A stretch of 64,000 nucleotides of DNA, from NCBI RefSeq assembly GCF_002753895.1, contig NZ_NJER01000003.1, forward strand, positions 186,001 to 250,000, written 5' to 3'. How positions within the stretch are numbered: position 1 is the first letter of the stretch; each line of letters starts with the position of its first letter. This document shows positions 36,363-45,254 of the stretch, one piece after another. The notes under the pieces are model-generated. The model did not search any database. It worked only from the letters and a program-made list of their open reading frames with translations, and was not told where the DNA came from. The translations under genes and the position numbers were made by a program. The DNA is from Halobacteriovorax sp. JY17. Its GTDB lineage: Bacteria > Bdellovibrionota > Bacteriovoracia > Bacteriovoracales > Bacteriovoracaceae.

Positions 36363-37557
36363 ACGAATTCCTCATACATCTAAAACCTATTTCCAAACTT
36401 CTCCCATCGACACCTTCTGGTCTATCTTTACCCCAGTCAATATTTTTATCAAGGTGTGCTAATCCATCCCAGTAAAGTTTTTCACCAAGTACATGTACAT
36501 CACTTTCTGCGGAAAAATAAAAACTTGATGCCCTTAGGTTTCTTCTGCTTTCCAGTTTATTTGAGTAGGCTTCAAAAGGACCTCCCATCACTTGAAAAAT
36601 TCCGCTCCAACTTGAAGACTTAGTCATATGACTTACAAATGGAGTAACTTCAAAACAATCTCTAGTGTAGGACTTCTCACAATCAAATTTTGATAGAGGG
36701 AGATCTTTATCCTTCTTTAATTTAAATAAGAACGACTCAGAATTTCTTCTTGTCCAAGGATAGTCATATCGAATAAGAGTTCTTCCTGCTCCATCGGAAG
36801 ACCCTGACGGATAAAAGCTTGCGGCCTCAATAACTTGAGCTGAGGCTAACCTCTTTCCTTTGAAAGCGCAGAACTTCTCCATTTCTTCAAGGGAGAGAAA
36901 GGCAGATGGTCTCTCTAAAGGGTACTTCTTTTCAATGCCTAGGCTTAGAGTTTCTATCCACTCATTTACTTCTCTATTAGTAACCAAAAACTTATCAACG
37001 AAAATATTTCTATTAAAATTATCCCAAGTCCAAGAAAATTTTCTCTTAGGAGATTTAAAAGTTTTATATCCATAAGACTTTTGAGGAAGGTAGACATCTC
37101 TACATGTATCCTCTAAATCAATATTAAATTCGTTCTTATTTAACTTTAGAGTTACCCTTGTAGAGAAAATTGCGATTCCTCTCTCTAAAGAGTTTTGTCT
37201 TGAAACTAAAGTATAGAATTTTCCCGTAGAAAATTTCTTTGCTTTAAAGTTTTCATTTCGTCTTAGGTAGCAATTTAAGAAAGTTGAATTGCACTGAGAA
37301 TAGGAAATATCAACATGGTCTTTCAATTTTAAGTCGGGACAATAATTACCAATATCATTCCATTCTTCAGTTGATGCCCCTTCAGACCACTTCTTAGAAA
37401 TTTTCTTAGAAGACTCAATCACCCTATCAATAACTTGAACTTCTTTCTCAAGATTTTTTATAGACTGAACACTACTCCATCTTAGAAAGGCCACTATGAC
37501 ACCAAAAACAACGGAGCACATTACTAGAGTGAAAAGAATGGTCTTTACTTTTTTCAT
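36355..37557 (-). CDS. Membrane-anchored SUMF1/FGE-fold protein, probably non-catalytic
   Basis: ATG at 37557 (AAAAAGG five bases upstream) gives a ~400-residue protein with an N-terminal membrane anchor (MKKVKTILFTLVMCSVVFG) and a short coiled stretch. The C-terminal ~230 residues follow the formylglycine-generating-enzyme fold: FVDKFLVTNREVNEW, FCAFKGKRLASAQVIEAA, and the terminal IGFRCMR. The usual G-N-V-W-E-W segment is replaced by GIFQVMGGPFEA, and the copper-binding cysteine pair is not evident, so a binding or scaffold role is more likely than oxidase activity. It is transcribed with the Cys-rich lipoprotein. Confidence 0.7.
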   Translation of the reverse strand: MKKVKTILFTLVMCSVVFGVIVAFLRWSSVQSIKNLEKEVQVIDRVIESSKKISKKWSEGASTEEWNDIGNYCPDLKLKDHVDISYSQCNSTFLNCYLRRNENFKAKKFSTGKFYTLVSRQNSLERGIAIFSTRVTLKLNKNEFNIDLEDTCRDVYLPQKSYGYKTFKSPKRKFSWTWDNFNRNIFVDKFLVTNREVNEWIETLSLGIEKKYPLERPSAFLSLEEMEKFCAFKGKRLASAQVIEAASFYPSGSSDGAGRTLIRYDYPWTRRNSESFLFKLKKDKDLPLSKFDCEKSYTRDCFEVTPFVSHMTKSSSWSGIFQVMGGPFEAYSNKLESRRNLRASSFYFSAESDVHVLGEKLYWDGLAHLDKNIDWGKDRPEGVDGRSLEIGFRCMRNSYE

Positions 37558-37654
37558 AAAACCTTTTTTACAGGACTTAAATACCATATGGCCTTATAAT
37601 TATATAGAGGCTTTTATAGTAAAGAAAGGTCAGAATTGAATTGATGGGGGACCA

Positions 37655-39847
37655 ATGGATTGGTTAGAAGAAGCAAATCAGAAAGATTCACATAGTGAAG
37701 TTCATTCATTCAAAGATTATATGGATATCTTTGACGAATTTCCAATAAGAGAAACAAGACCTACGTATAAGTATCTTTTAGATATGGTTCAAAGCTATGG
37801 CCAAGACAAAGATGGAAATTATAAAGTTTTTCAATATCAATACCCAGACTCTCCCCCAGTCTACGGACAAAGAAGAACTCAAAAGGCCCTTATTGAAAAC
37901 CTTGAAAACTTTGAAAAAGAAGGCGTAAACAATAAATTCATTCTACTTGTTGGCCCAAATGGTTCATCAAAATCTAGTTTAGTTAGACAATTTATGAAGG
38001 GAGCAGAGTCTTATTCAAAGAAAGATGAAGGAATTCTCTATTCATTTAGCTGGATCTTTCCAATTGATAATTACATCAAAGGAAACCTTGGTTTTTCTTC
38101 TGATAGAACAAATAGAGATTTAAATACCTACGCCTACCTAGAGGACAAAGATATTTCAGCAATTCTAGGCAGTGAATTAAAAGATCATCCACTTCTCTTA
38201 ATTCCTAAAGAATATAGACAAGAAATTTTAAATGAATCTCTTGCTAAAGATCCTAAGCATCTTGAGCTCGTAAAGAAGTCTTACCTCTACAAAAGTGACC
38301 TCTCTAAAAGAAATAGAATGATCTACGATGCCCTTTTGAAAAACTATAAAGGGAAGCATACTGAAGTCCTAAAGCATATTAGAGTTGAAAGAATATTAAT
38401 CTCCAAGAGATACTCCTCAAGTGCTGTTACTATTGAGCCACAACTCCATGTGGATGCAAAACTTCAACAAATAACAATGGATAAGAGGCTCGCAAGCCTT
38501 CCTCCATCACTTCAAAGTTTAAATCTCTTTTCAATGCAGGGAGAAGTGGTCCTGGCCAATAGAGGGATTCTAGAATATTCCGATCTCCTTAAAAGACCTC
38601 TCGACACTTATAAATACTTACTTATGACAATGGAAACCGGAAGTATTAACCTTCAAGGAATTCTCACTCAACTAGATATTTTCTTTGTTGGTACAAGCAA
38701 TGAAATTCATCTTGCCGCATTTAAGCAGCACCCTGACTTTAATTCATTCAAGGGTAGAATTAACTTTGTTCGAGTTCCTTACCTTTTAGACTTTAAAGAT
38801 GAAATGAAGATATATAACGAGCAAGTTGAAGGGCTAAAGAATAATTCAGTCTTTGAGCCTCACGCTCTTGAAGCTTTTTGCCTCTTCGCTATTATGACTC
38901 GATTAAGAGCAAGTCAAACAAAGCACTTTGAGAACTCTAAGCTTGCTAAGATTGCCACAACACTCGATCCACTTGAGAAAGCAAAGTTGTATGCAATAGA
39001 AGAGTTACCAGAGCATTTAGATTCTGAGGACAGACAAATCTTAAAACTTGGAAAGTCTGATATTCAAGCTGAATTTGAAAATGAAAATCTCTACGAAGGA
39101 AAATTTGGAATTTCTCCTAGAGATATGAAAAACATTCTATACAAGATCACTTCTAATCACGAAACTATTACCTTCGTAGAAGTTATCGACTACCTATATA
39201 AGCTTATTCAAAAAAAGAATAATTACGACTTCCTCAACATGACTCCTCAAGGGGACTATCATCATCCTGCGCGCTTCATCGCTCTTATAAAAGATGAGTG
39301 TTTAAATAAATTCGACAGAGAGTTTAGAGAAAGCCTTGGTCTAGTTGATGATAGATCATACGAAGATTACCTAAAGCGCTATATTGAAAATGTTAATGCC
39401 CTTATTAAGGGAGAGAGAATTAAGAATATCATCACAGGAAAGTATGAAGATGCAGATGATTACTTCATTCGAGAGTTTGAGCAGAGTATCAATTTAAAAG
39501 AATCCTCTGACTCATTTAGGTCACATTTGATTTCTAAATTAGGAGCTTGGTTTCTCGATAATCCAGGAAAGAAAATTGTTTATAACGATGTATTCCCAGA
39601 TGTCGTAGAAAGACTGCAAGAATCATTTAGAGTTGAACAAAAGAAAGTCATTCTAGAGATTTCAAAACACTTAGTTTTCTTTGAAAAAGAAATTGCAAGT
39701 ACAGATGATGAAGAGACTAGAACTCCTCTCTCTGAAGAGAATAGAACTCAGATTAAGAAAGTTTTAGAAAATCTAATGAATAATTATAAATATTCACAAA
39801 ATGGAGCACTTGCGCTAATAAAGTTTATAATTAAGGAACGTTATTAA
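37655..39847 (+). CDS. prkA: PrkA-family AAA+ serine protein kinase/protease-like
   Basis: The 730-residue protein has the PrkA layout: an N-terminal segment SFKDYMDIFDEFPIRETRPT, an AAA domain with the P-loop GPNGSSKSS near residue 105, and a C-terminal PrkA-specific domain. Family members (YeaG in E. coli, PrkA in Bacillus) act in stress and stationary-phase regulation, and both kinase and ATP-dependent protease activities have been described. GGGGGA precedes the ATG. It is slightly longer than the ~630-640 typical forms. The usual partners YeaH and SpoVR are not here; a pseudouridine synthase follows at 16 bases. Confidence 0.88.
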   Translation: MDWLEEANQKDSHSEVHSFKDYMDIFDEFPIRETRPTYKYLLDMVQSYGQDKDGNYKVFQYQYPDSPPVYGQRRTQKALIENLENFEKEGVNNKFILLVGPNGSSKSSLVRQFMKGAESYSKKDEGILYSFSWIFPIDNYIKGNLGFSSDRTNRDLNTYAYLEDKDISAILGSELKDHPLLLIPKEYRQEILNESLAKDPKHLELVKKSYLYKSDLSKRNRMIYDALLKNYKGKHTEVLKHIRVERILISKRYSSSAVTIEPQLHVDAKLQQITMDKRLASLPPSLQSLNLFSMQGEVVLANRGILEYSDLLKRPLDTYKYLLMTMETGSINLQGILTQLDIFFVGTSNEIHLAAFKQHPDFNSFKGRINFVRVPYLLDFKDEMKIYNEQVEGLKNNSVFEPHALEAFCLFAIMTRLRASQTKHFENSKLAKIATTLDPLEKAKLYAIEELPEHLDSEDRQILKLGKSDIQAEFENENLYEGKFGISPRDMKNILYKITSNHETITFVEVIDYLYKLIQKKNNYDFLNMTPQGDYHHPARFIALIKDECLNKFDREFRESLGLVDDRSYEDYLKRYIENVNALIKGERIKNIITGKYEDADDYFIREFEQSINLKESSDSFRSHLISKLGAWFLDNPGKKIVYNDVFPDVVERLQESFRVEQKKVILEISKHLVFFEKEIASTDDEETRTPLSEENRTQIKKVLENLMNNYKYSQNGALALIKFIIKERY

Positions 39848-39862
39848 CTTATAGGCCATTAA

Positions 39863-40939
39863 ATGCCCGTTATTGATAAAACATTTGGAAGGGATCAGTA
39901 CACTGCCGTCTATCTTGTAGAAGAAGAACATGACGGTATGAGGCTAGATCAATACCTTCAAACTTATCTCGCAAGTTGGTCTAGGGAACAGGTTAAAAAG
40001 AAGATTCTAGAGGGCGATATTGTTATTAAAGATCGCCCCGGTAAACATCGCCCTTCGACCAAAATTTTCACGAGAGACATCATTACTCTCATCACAAGAA
40101 AAACAGAGCACGAAGACGAGTACTGGAATGGAGAATTATTAGAACTTCAAATGACTCCAGAAGTTCTCTTTGAAGACGATGATCTTATTATCATTTCCAA
40201 ACCTCCCTATATGTCTACTCACCCAACAGGAAAGCATCTCTTTAATTGTGCGACAGTATTCTTTGAATCTCTTTATAAGAAGACTGTTCATTCAATACAT
40301 AGACTAGACCGAGAAACTTCTGGCGCTTTAATGCTGGCGAAGAATCCAAAGTGCGCTCAAGTAATGACAGAGTCTTTTGAAAAAGATCTTGTTAGAAAGT
40401 GCTACTTCTTCATTGCTTACAATAGAGACTGGAATGGTGATTACTCATTTGAAGATAATCACAGACTTGGAGCCAGTGAAGAAGGATTGAAGAGAGTTTA
40501 TATTAATCACTTTCCCACAGAATCTCATGAAGGAAAGAGTGCAAGAACGTTATTTGAAGTTATTCATGTGGAAGGTGATTACGTTCTAGGATTAGCTTTT
40601 CCTATTACGGGAAGACAACATCAAATTAGAGTTCACGCAATGATTAATGGTCTTCCTCTTGTTGGAGATAAACTCTATCTTGGAAACTTTAAAATGTTTC
40701 AAAGATTTAAGGACAATATTGCGACTAAAGAAGATCACGATCTCATGGAGCTTAGTCGTCACGCACTCCATGCAATAGCTCTTAGAGCTCCATATAAAGG
40801 TGAAGAGAAAATATTCTCTTCCAAAATTCCTCTCGATTTACAAGATTGGATTAAAAATAAAATGACGATTAAAATTTCTGATCTTCAATCAAAACTAGAA
40901 AATAAAATTCAAGACTACTTTAATAAGGTCACAAGGTGA
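39863..40939 (+). CDS. RluA-family pseudouridine synthase with S4 domain
   Basis: The 358-residue protein has an N-terminal S4 RNA-binding domain (RLDQYLQTYLASWSREQVKKKI, about 29-50, given in part) and a catalytic domain with HRLDRETSGALML (about 147-159), where the central aspartate is the nucleophile. GRQHQIRVH (about 251-259) is the other family motif. It isomerises uridine in rRNA or tRNA; the precise site (RluC/D/A type) cannot be told. It overlaps the convergent HAD gene by 25 bases. Confidence 0.9.
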   Translation: MPVIDKTFGRDQYTAVYLVEEEHDGMRLDQYLQTYLASWSREQVKKKILEGDIVIKDRPGKHRPSTKIFTRDIITLITRKTEHEDEYWNGELLELQMTPEVLFEDDDLIIISKPPYMSTHPTGKHLFNCATVFFESLYKKTVHSIHRLDRETSGALMLAKNPKCAQVMTESFEKDLVRKCYFFIAYNRDWNGDYSFEDNHRLGASEEGLKRVYINHFPTESHEGKSARTLFEVIHVEGDYVLGLAFPITGRQHQIRVHAMINGLPLVGDKLYLGNFKMFQRFKDNIATKEDHDLMELSRHALHAIALRAPYKGEEKIFSSKIPLDLQDWIKNKMTIKISDLQSKLENKIQDYFNKVTR

Positions 40940-41649
40940 TTATAGACCCCATCTGGGCCATCATTTTCTTCACCTAAGAGAATTGTTTGCGGCTTATACT
41001 CTAGCTTACTTAAAATATCCTTAATACTCGAAACACCAACAGAATTTTGGAAATGGCGAAACATCGACTCATCATTAAGGGAGTCACCAAAGTAGATACA
41101 CTCATCCATTGAGATATTTGGAAGATATTTTTCTGAAAAAACTTTTACAGCATTGTACTTAGAGACATCTCCACTCCAAAAATTCAAATGAACATTGGAA
41201 GTTGAAAAGTTTATTTCTTCTTTCTTTAAAAATCCTTTAACATTTTTCAAAAGATCAATATCTAAGAGAAGATCACTAAGCTCAATTGCTCTATCCGTTA
41301 ATCTTCCATAAGAATCAGCACTTAAGGAAATACTTGAAAATTTCTTAAGTAGTCCCTTGGTCGCTATTTCTAAATTCTTAATATCTTTTCTTGCAATAAA
41401 TGGCTCATCGACTGGGTTGCCATTCTTATCTCTTCGAACCAGCACACCTCCACCCTCAGCAATAACATACTCAAGAGCAGAGAAGTGAGTTATTAGAAAG
41501 TGTGCCCAAGAAAGAGATCTTCCCGTAACTATAATTAAAGGAATGGAATGTGACTTACAAAGACTCAAGATATCAAAGAACCTTGGGGTAAACTCAGTAC
41601 CTTTTGTAAGTGTGCCATCAAAATCAGAAAAAATTATTTTTGGAATCAT
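40915..41649 (-). CDS. HAD-superfamily phosphatase (Cof/MPGP type)
   Basis: The 244-residue protein has all four HAD motifs: FSDFDGTLT (8-16), IVTGRS (about 39-44), a lysine in SKYNAVK (about 163-169) and YFGDSLNDESMF (about 189-200). The C2-type cap and length fit Cof-like or mannosyl-3-phosphoglycerate phosphatase-like enzymes; the substrate is unknown. The gene starts directly next to the terminator of the upstream outer-membrane-like gene; the only purine-rich site (GAGG) lies inside that hairpin, so its expression may depend on terminator read-through. Confidence 0.8.
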   Translation of the reverse strand: MIPKIIFSDFDGTLTKGTEFTPRFFDILSLCKSHSIPLIIVTGRSLSWAHFLITHFSALEYVIAEGGGVLVRRDKNGNPVDEPFIARKDIKNLEIATKGLLKKFSSISLSADSYGRLTDRAIELSDLLLDIDLLKNVKGFLKKEEINFSTSNVHLNFWSGDVSKYNAVKVFSEKYLPNISMDECIYFGDSLNDESMFRHFQNSVGVSSIKDILSKLEYKPQTILLGEENDGPDGVYNHLVTLLK

Positions 41650-41671
41650 AAAAAGGGCCCTCGCTGGGCCC
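41650..41671 (-). terminator. Intrinsic terminator abutting the HAD gene start
   Basis: On the minus strand GGGCCC-AGCGA-GGGCCC is followed by UUUUU and then immediately by the ATG at 41649. It ends the 41680-42294 gene. Confidence 0.85.
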
Positions 41672-41679
41672 AGCTAAAA

Positions 41680-42294
41680 TTACTGTATTGGGTAAGAAAG
41701 ACCAACAAGGATTGAAGTGAAAGAATCTTTCAGTCCAAGTTGAACTTCAGCATTTGCCTGTAAGTGCTTATATTGCTCAAGAGGCACATTTCCATTAATA
41801 CCAAGGTTTGCACTAATAGTTGATTCATAAGTCTTAGAATCGCTATCAAGAGAAAGTCCTACTGGCATTGAAAAGTATGGATAGGCTTCTGTTCCCCAAA
41901 AACTAAACCCTTTTGAAACAGTTGGAGCAAGAGAAAGCTTCGTTCTACTTTCTTCAAATTCCTTTGCCATTTCTAAAGTTGTTTTCACTGAAACTTTTGG
42001 CTGCTGATAGTAGTCAGGAAAAATTTCGTAATCTACACCAGTAAAAAATCTATTCGACATTTCACCACCAGAAATACCAAGTCCCGCATCAAAAATAGCC
42101 TTCTTAGAAAATTTCTGAGTATATCTAACTTGAGCACCAATTCCACCACCAGTTGAAGTAACACCTAGAACTTCAGATGAAATAAGCTTCTTCCCTGTCA
42201 TCATTGGATAAGAAGAAAGTCCTGTCCCTAGGGCCCAAGCATTTGTAGTTAGTAGTGTTGCAGCTGCAATTGAAATGAATTTTATTTTCTTCAT
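41680..42294 (-). CDS. Outer-membrane beta-barrel-like protein
   Basis: ATG at 42294 is favoured (GGAG four bases upstream); an ATG at 42303 is too near its AAGG. The ~204-residue product has a signal peptide (MKKIKFISIAAATLLTTNAWA) and a mature part of alternating polar/aromatic strands separated by Gly/Ser turns (FSKKAIFDAGLGISGG, TTLEMAKEFEESRTKLSLAP, ending ILVGLSYPIQ). An eight-stranded barrel is plausible from the length, though the terminal residue is Gln rather than Phe. Role unknown. Confidence 0.7.
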   Translation of the reverse strand: MKKIKFISIAAATLLTTNAWALGTGLSSYPMMTGKKLISSEVLGVTSTGGGIGAQVRYTQKFSKKAIFDAGLGISGGEMSNRFFTGVDYEIFPDYYQQPKVSVKTTLEMAKEFEESRTKLSLAPTVSKGFSFWGTEAYPYFSMPVGLSLDSDSKTYESTISANLGINGNVPLEQYKHLQANAEVQLGLKDSFTSILVGLSYPIQ

Positions 42295-42419
42295 GTTCTC
42301 CATCCTTGAGAATACTAATTATAGGTAATTGTACTCAAATAGTTTAACGTGGAAACCACTTTCAAGTCAAAATTGACCGTACGCAACAATGTTTTTTTTC
42401 CACGATTTAGACTCTGAGA

Positions 42420-42448
42420 TTGACGACAAGGGATAAAACCACTATAAA
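42420..42448 (+). promoter_or_regulatory. tRNA-His promoter
   Basis: TTGACG (42420-42425) and TATAAA (42443-42448) are spaced by 17 bases and lie 21 bases before the tRNA, a near-consensus sigma-70 promoter. Confidence 0.8.
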
Positions 42449-42469
42449 TATCAACTCAAGATATCAATG

Positions 42470-42545
42470 GTGGCCGTAGTTCAGTTGGTAGAGCGCCAGA
42501 TTGTGATTCTGGTTGTCGTGGGTTCGAGCCCCATCGGCCACCCCA
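42470..42545 (+). tRNA. tRNA-His (anticodon GTG), CCA encoded
   Basis: A complete cloverleaf is visible: acceptor GTGGCCG pairs with CGGCCAC, the anticodon arm CCAGA-TTGTGAT-TCTGG carries GTG at 42503-42505, and the T arm is GTGGGTTCGAGCCCCAT. The histidine-specific G(-1) is encoded at 42469 and pairs with discriminator C73 (42542). CCA is encoded at 42543-42545. Confidence 0.97.
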
Positions 42546-42631
42546 TTTTGTCTTGTTATTCAAATGCTGATCTCTTCGGAGTGAAACATAGCTAGGCCCG
42601 TTCACAACCCGTTCGGGCCTTTTTGTTTCTA
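42538..42631 (+). repeat. tRNA-His 3' flank element, copy A
   Basis: From the tRNA 3' end onward (CCACCCCATT...) this stretch is homologous to 49699-49801. Shared parts include ACCCCATT, TCTTG, a UUCG-capped hairpin (CTC-TTCG-GAG here), the hairpin loop TTCACAACCCGTT and the ending TTTTTGTTTCTA. The copies differ mainly by paired changes in the stems. It is interpreted as the left boundary of an inserted block. Confidence 0.7.
42594..42625 (+). terminator. tRNA-His intrinsic terminator
   Basis: AGGCCCG and CGGGCCT enclose the loop TTCACAACCCGTT and are followed by a run of five T. It sits 49 bases after the tRNA 3' end. Confidence 0.9.
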
Positions 42632-42865
42632 TCGGGAGTAATCGATAGACAGTGGAAAAAGAACCAAATATTCGATTTAGAAATAGCTTAAAGCATTCTT
42701 AAAATCTAAAATTCTTTCATTAGTAATCTAAATGAAAGCATGGTTTTCTTATTCATTATTTTAACAATTAAATATAGTTCACTCCTAAACATTGATAAAA
42801 GTAGAAACATTGCTCTTCCCAAACTCTATACTTTGATAATACTCAAAGAAGTATGAGAATATGCT
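42632..42865. other. Gene-free spacer at the left edge of the accessory block
   Basis: No start-containing frame, tRNA or convincing hairpin is visible in this very AT-rich stretch. It is probably decayed insertion-sequence DNA, because it continues from the broken ISL3 transposase frame to its right. Confidence 0.5.
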
Positions 42866-43357
42866 CTATATTTGGATAAAAACTAAAGAATGTTCATCTA
42901 CTCCAATTGTTGAAGACCATTCGTTTTGCCACTTTTTATTTTCTAACTTTAACTGTTCATAGAAAGCAGTGTAGACAAGCCAAGACGAGCATTGAAGTTG
43001 CTTTGTAACTCTTTTTAAATCCGAGAAGTTTGAAGCGCACCAACGAATGTGAGATCGAAATCGTTGAGTAGTTTTAAATCCTTTTTTTATTCCAGGAATT
43101 GGTTCTCTAAAAACAGATTTACAACTAGGGCACTTGAATCTTCTCTTTTTAATCTTTAAGAAAATAAGCTTATTTCTAATGGGAATATCTTTGATGTGAA
43201 CAAAAACACGATCATGAACTTTATAAGATTTTGTTGCACATTTAGGGCAGACTTCAAATTCGTTAGTTTTATGACATTCAAATTCAATAACGTAATTCTT
43301 AAGGTAAGTTAGGTTTCTACCACGTATAAATTCTTGTAGCCTTTCTACGATTAGTAT
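42866..43357 (-). pseudogene. ISL3-family transposase relic (N-terminal part)
   Basis: Minus-strand translation gives 163 codons without a normal start, closed by TAG at 42868-42866. The product has an ISL3-type zinc finger and flank: CPKC (about 32-35), SYKVHDR, IKDIP, KRRFKCPSCKSVFRE, then an HTH region and TIGVDEHS, where the first catalytic aspartate of ISL3 transposases is expected. Translation stops about seven residues later, so the remaining ~250 residues of the transposase, including the other DDE residues, are absent. An upstream TGA directly precedes the frame. It must be inactive. Confidence 0.75.
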
Positions 43358-43371
43358 TCATGGAGGTTATC

Positions 43372-43749
43372 ATGAATATTGAAGTCATTGAACTAATCGC
43401 AAAAGCAAATAAGATTCTCGCAGTTACTGGCCACGGATCAGGAAAGAAATATCCCAAGACCTTAAAGGATATTGTAATTTCTCTAAGGCTTGATCACAAA
43501 ATTCCCGTTAAAGAAATTGTTAAACATATTCCAATCTCTGGCTACGCTGCAAGAGAATGGCCCAGACTTTCTAAAGAGAAGAAAAGTTTTACTAAAATTG
43601 TCGTTCAAGAAAATTCCCCGAAGATCAATCGAAAGAAAGCTCCGAGAAAAGAGAAGTATTTAGATCAAATTGTCTTTAACCAGAATCTTTTGATAACGCT
43701 GATAATTCTTCAGCTATTTGAGTCCTTAATCTTTCACTTATTCTACTAG
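43372..43749 (+). CDS. Small HTH protein, IS66 TnpA-like, possibly truncated
   Basis: The best start is ATG 43372 with GGAGG five bases upstream; an ATG at 43360 forms part of that site. The ~125-residue product has a predicted HTH (KDIVISLRLDHKIPVKEIVKHIPISGYAAREWPR, in parts) and a basic segment, loosely like small IS66 TnpA proteins. The final ~25 residues (from about 43676) are read antisense through the end of the IS66 transposase gene and are hydrophobic and unlike the rest, suggesting that an older frame was cut by the insertion. Function uncertain. Confidence 0.45.
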   Translation: MNIEVIELIAKANKILAVTGHGSGKKYPKTLKDIVISLRLDHKIPVKEIVKHIPISGYAAREWPRLSKEKKSFTKIVVQENSPKINRKKAPRKEKYLDQIVFNQNLLITLIILQLFESLIFHLFY

Positions 43750-45211
43750 CATACTCAAAAGGGCTTTCAAGCTCTTCTCCTTTAGCTGACCTGTGCGCCA
43801 TTGTATTGATAAAGGATCTAGGGCTTAATCCATTTGATTTACACGACTCAATTACTGAATAAAAGAAAGTTCCAACGTCTGCTCCATTTATTGATTTGAA
43901 ACAGTTGAAGTTCTTTCTTCCCATAACTGGACAGCGCTGTTTTCTCTCAGCCATGTTGTTATCAATAGGAACTGTCTCATCATTGAGAAATAGTTGAAGA
44001 CCTTCTCTTCTATTTTGATAGTAATGAATAGCTTTTCCAAGAGAAGATGTATCGAGAAATTTTCCATCCATAGATTTTATCCAAGAATCAATTTCTTTAA
44101 CTATTGAAGTTAAATTATCTAACCTAACTTCTTTTAAAGAATGAAGGTCATCTGCCATGTGCTCAACTTCGTAGAGCTTATCAATAAGGTCAATCACCAC
44201 TTCTGATCTATCATCGTGATTCATTGCTTCGAAAAACTTTCTTCTAACGTGTGCCCAGCAAAATGCATGACTAATATTCTTATAGTCTTCATCTGAGTCT
44301 AAAAAGTTATATCCTGAGTAGCCATCACTTATAATACAGCCTTTCTCGTAACCTTGGATCATTTCTTTCGCGACTGTTCCAGATCTCGTAGGTTCAAATT
44401 GATAATAAGCTCCTCGAGGATTACTCATTGACCAGATATATCCTTTACTTTTATTTGGATTATAAAAATCAATTGGAGACTCATCAATATGAACCCACTT
44501 TTCAGAGAGGACGTCTTGTCTCATTAATTCGTTCAATGGAAATAGAAGATTATATAAATGCTCTGTCTGGCCATAAAGAGTTTTTACATCAACATTTATT
44601 CCAGCTCTTTTCATTTGTTTGCGCTGACGTTCAAGAGGAAGATGATCTTCAAACTTGTCGCAAGCAACTTGAGTAGCAAGTTGAATCGAGTATTCACCGC
44701 CAGGGGTTAATTTTACACCTCCTGGAGCTGTAATAATTTTATTGCAACACTTACAGGAATATTTCTGCCTCTTGTGCCTTTTGATTATATATTGTCTTTC
44801 AATAACTTCGAATTCGTTTGATTCTTCAAAACAATTATTCATTTCATGGAGTTTATCACCACCACAGCTTGGGCATGATGATTTTTCAATCTTGTAGTCT
44901 ATGATTTCTTCATTGAGATCAATTTCTAATTCTTCAATTTGAGTATTCTTAGATTTATTATGAGGAAGATTTCCCTTTCTCCTCTTTCTCTGATTCTTTG
45001 GTTTGTTAGCCTTCCGCTCTTGCTTAGAATCGAAAACACGTTTTCTTAGGTTCTTTAACTCTTCTTCTAACTTTTGTAATATCTCTTCATCTTTCTCTTT
45101 TAATTTCCTAAGTTCAACAACTTCAAGCTCTTTTGAAAGTAGTTTTTCTTGCATTAACATAAGAGCTTCACGCATAAATTCTTTGTCATTTTCTTTAGTA
45201 AAATCAATCAT
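43676..45211 (-). CDS. tnpC: IS66-family transposase TnpC
   Basis: The 511-residue protein has an N-terminal coiled-coil/basic region, a zinc-binding segment with CPSCGG and CKCCNK, and the DDE domain: HIDESP (about 226-231), IISDGYSGY (about 274-282) and the closing IDNNMAERKQRCPVMGRKN (about 417-435), whose Glu completes the triad. Length is standard for IS66 and the frame is intact, so it may still be active. It is convergent with, and overlaps, the small HTH ORF to its left. Confidence 0.92.
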   Translation of the reverse strand: MIDFTKENDKEFMREALMLMQEKLLSKELEVVELRKLKEKDEEILQKLEEELKNLRKRVFDSKQERKANKPKNQRKRRKGNLPHNKSKNTQIEELEIDLNEEIIDYKIEKSSCPSCGGDKLHEMNNCFEESNEFEVIERQYIIKRHKRQKYSCKCCNKIITAPGGVKLTPGGEYSIQLATQVACDKFEDHLPLERQRKQMKRAGINVDVKTLYGQTEHLYNLLFPLNELMRQDVLSEKWVHIDESPIDFYNPNKSKGYIWSMSNPRGAYYQFEPTRSGTVAKEMIQGYEKGCIISDGYSGYNFLDSDEDYKNISHAFCWAHVRRKFFEAMNHDDRSEVVIDLIDKLYEVEHMADDLHSLKEVRLDNLTSIVKEIDSWIKSMDGKFLDTSSLGKAIHYYQNRREGLQLFLNDETVPIDNNMAERKQRCPVMGRKNFNCFKSINGADVGTFFYSVIESCKSNGLSPRSFINTMAHRSAKGEELESPFEYASRISERLRTQIAEELSALSKDSG

Positions 45212-45254
45212 AGAAGAACTATATTACGGACGAGATGAAAGGCCTAATGTTTTC

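Noticed and set aside
37960-37990. Unusual P-loop in PrkA (Ser for the second Gly before Lys)
   Set aside because: GSSKS-type loops occur in other PrkA proteins as far as I recall, so it is not evidence of inactivation.
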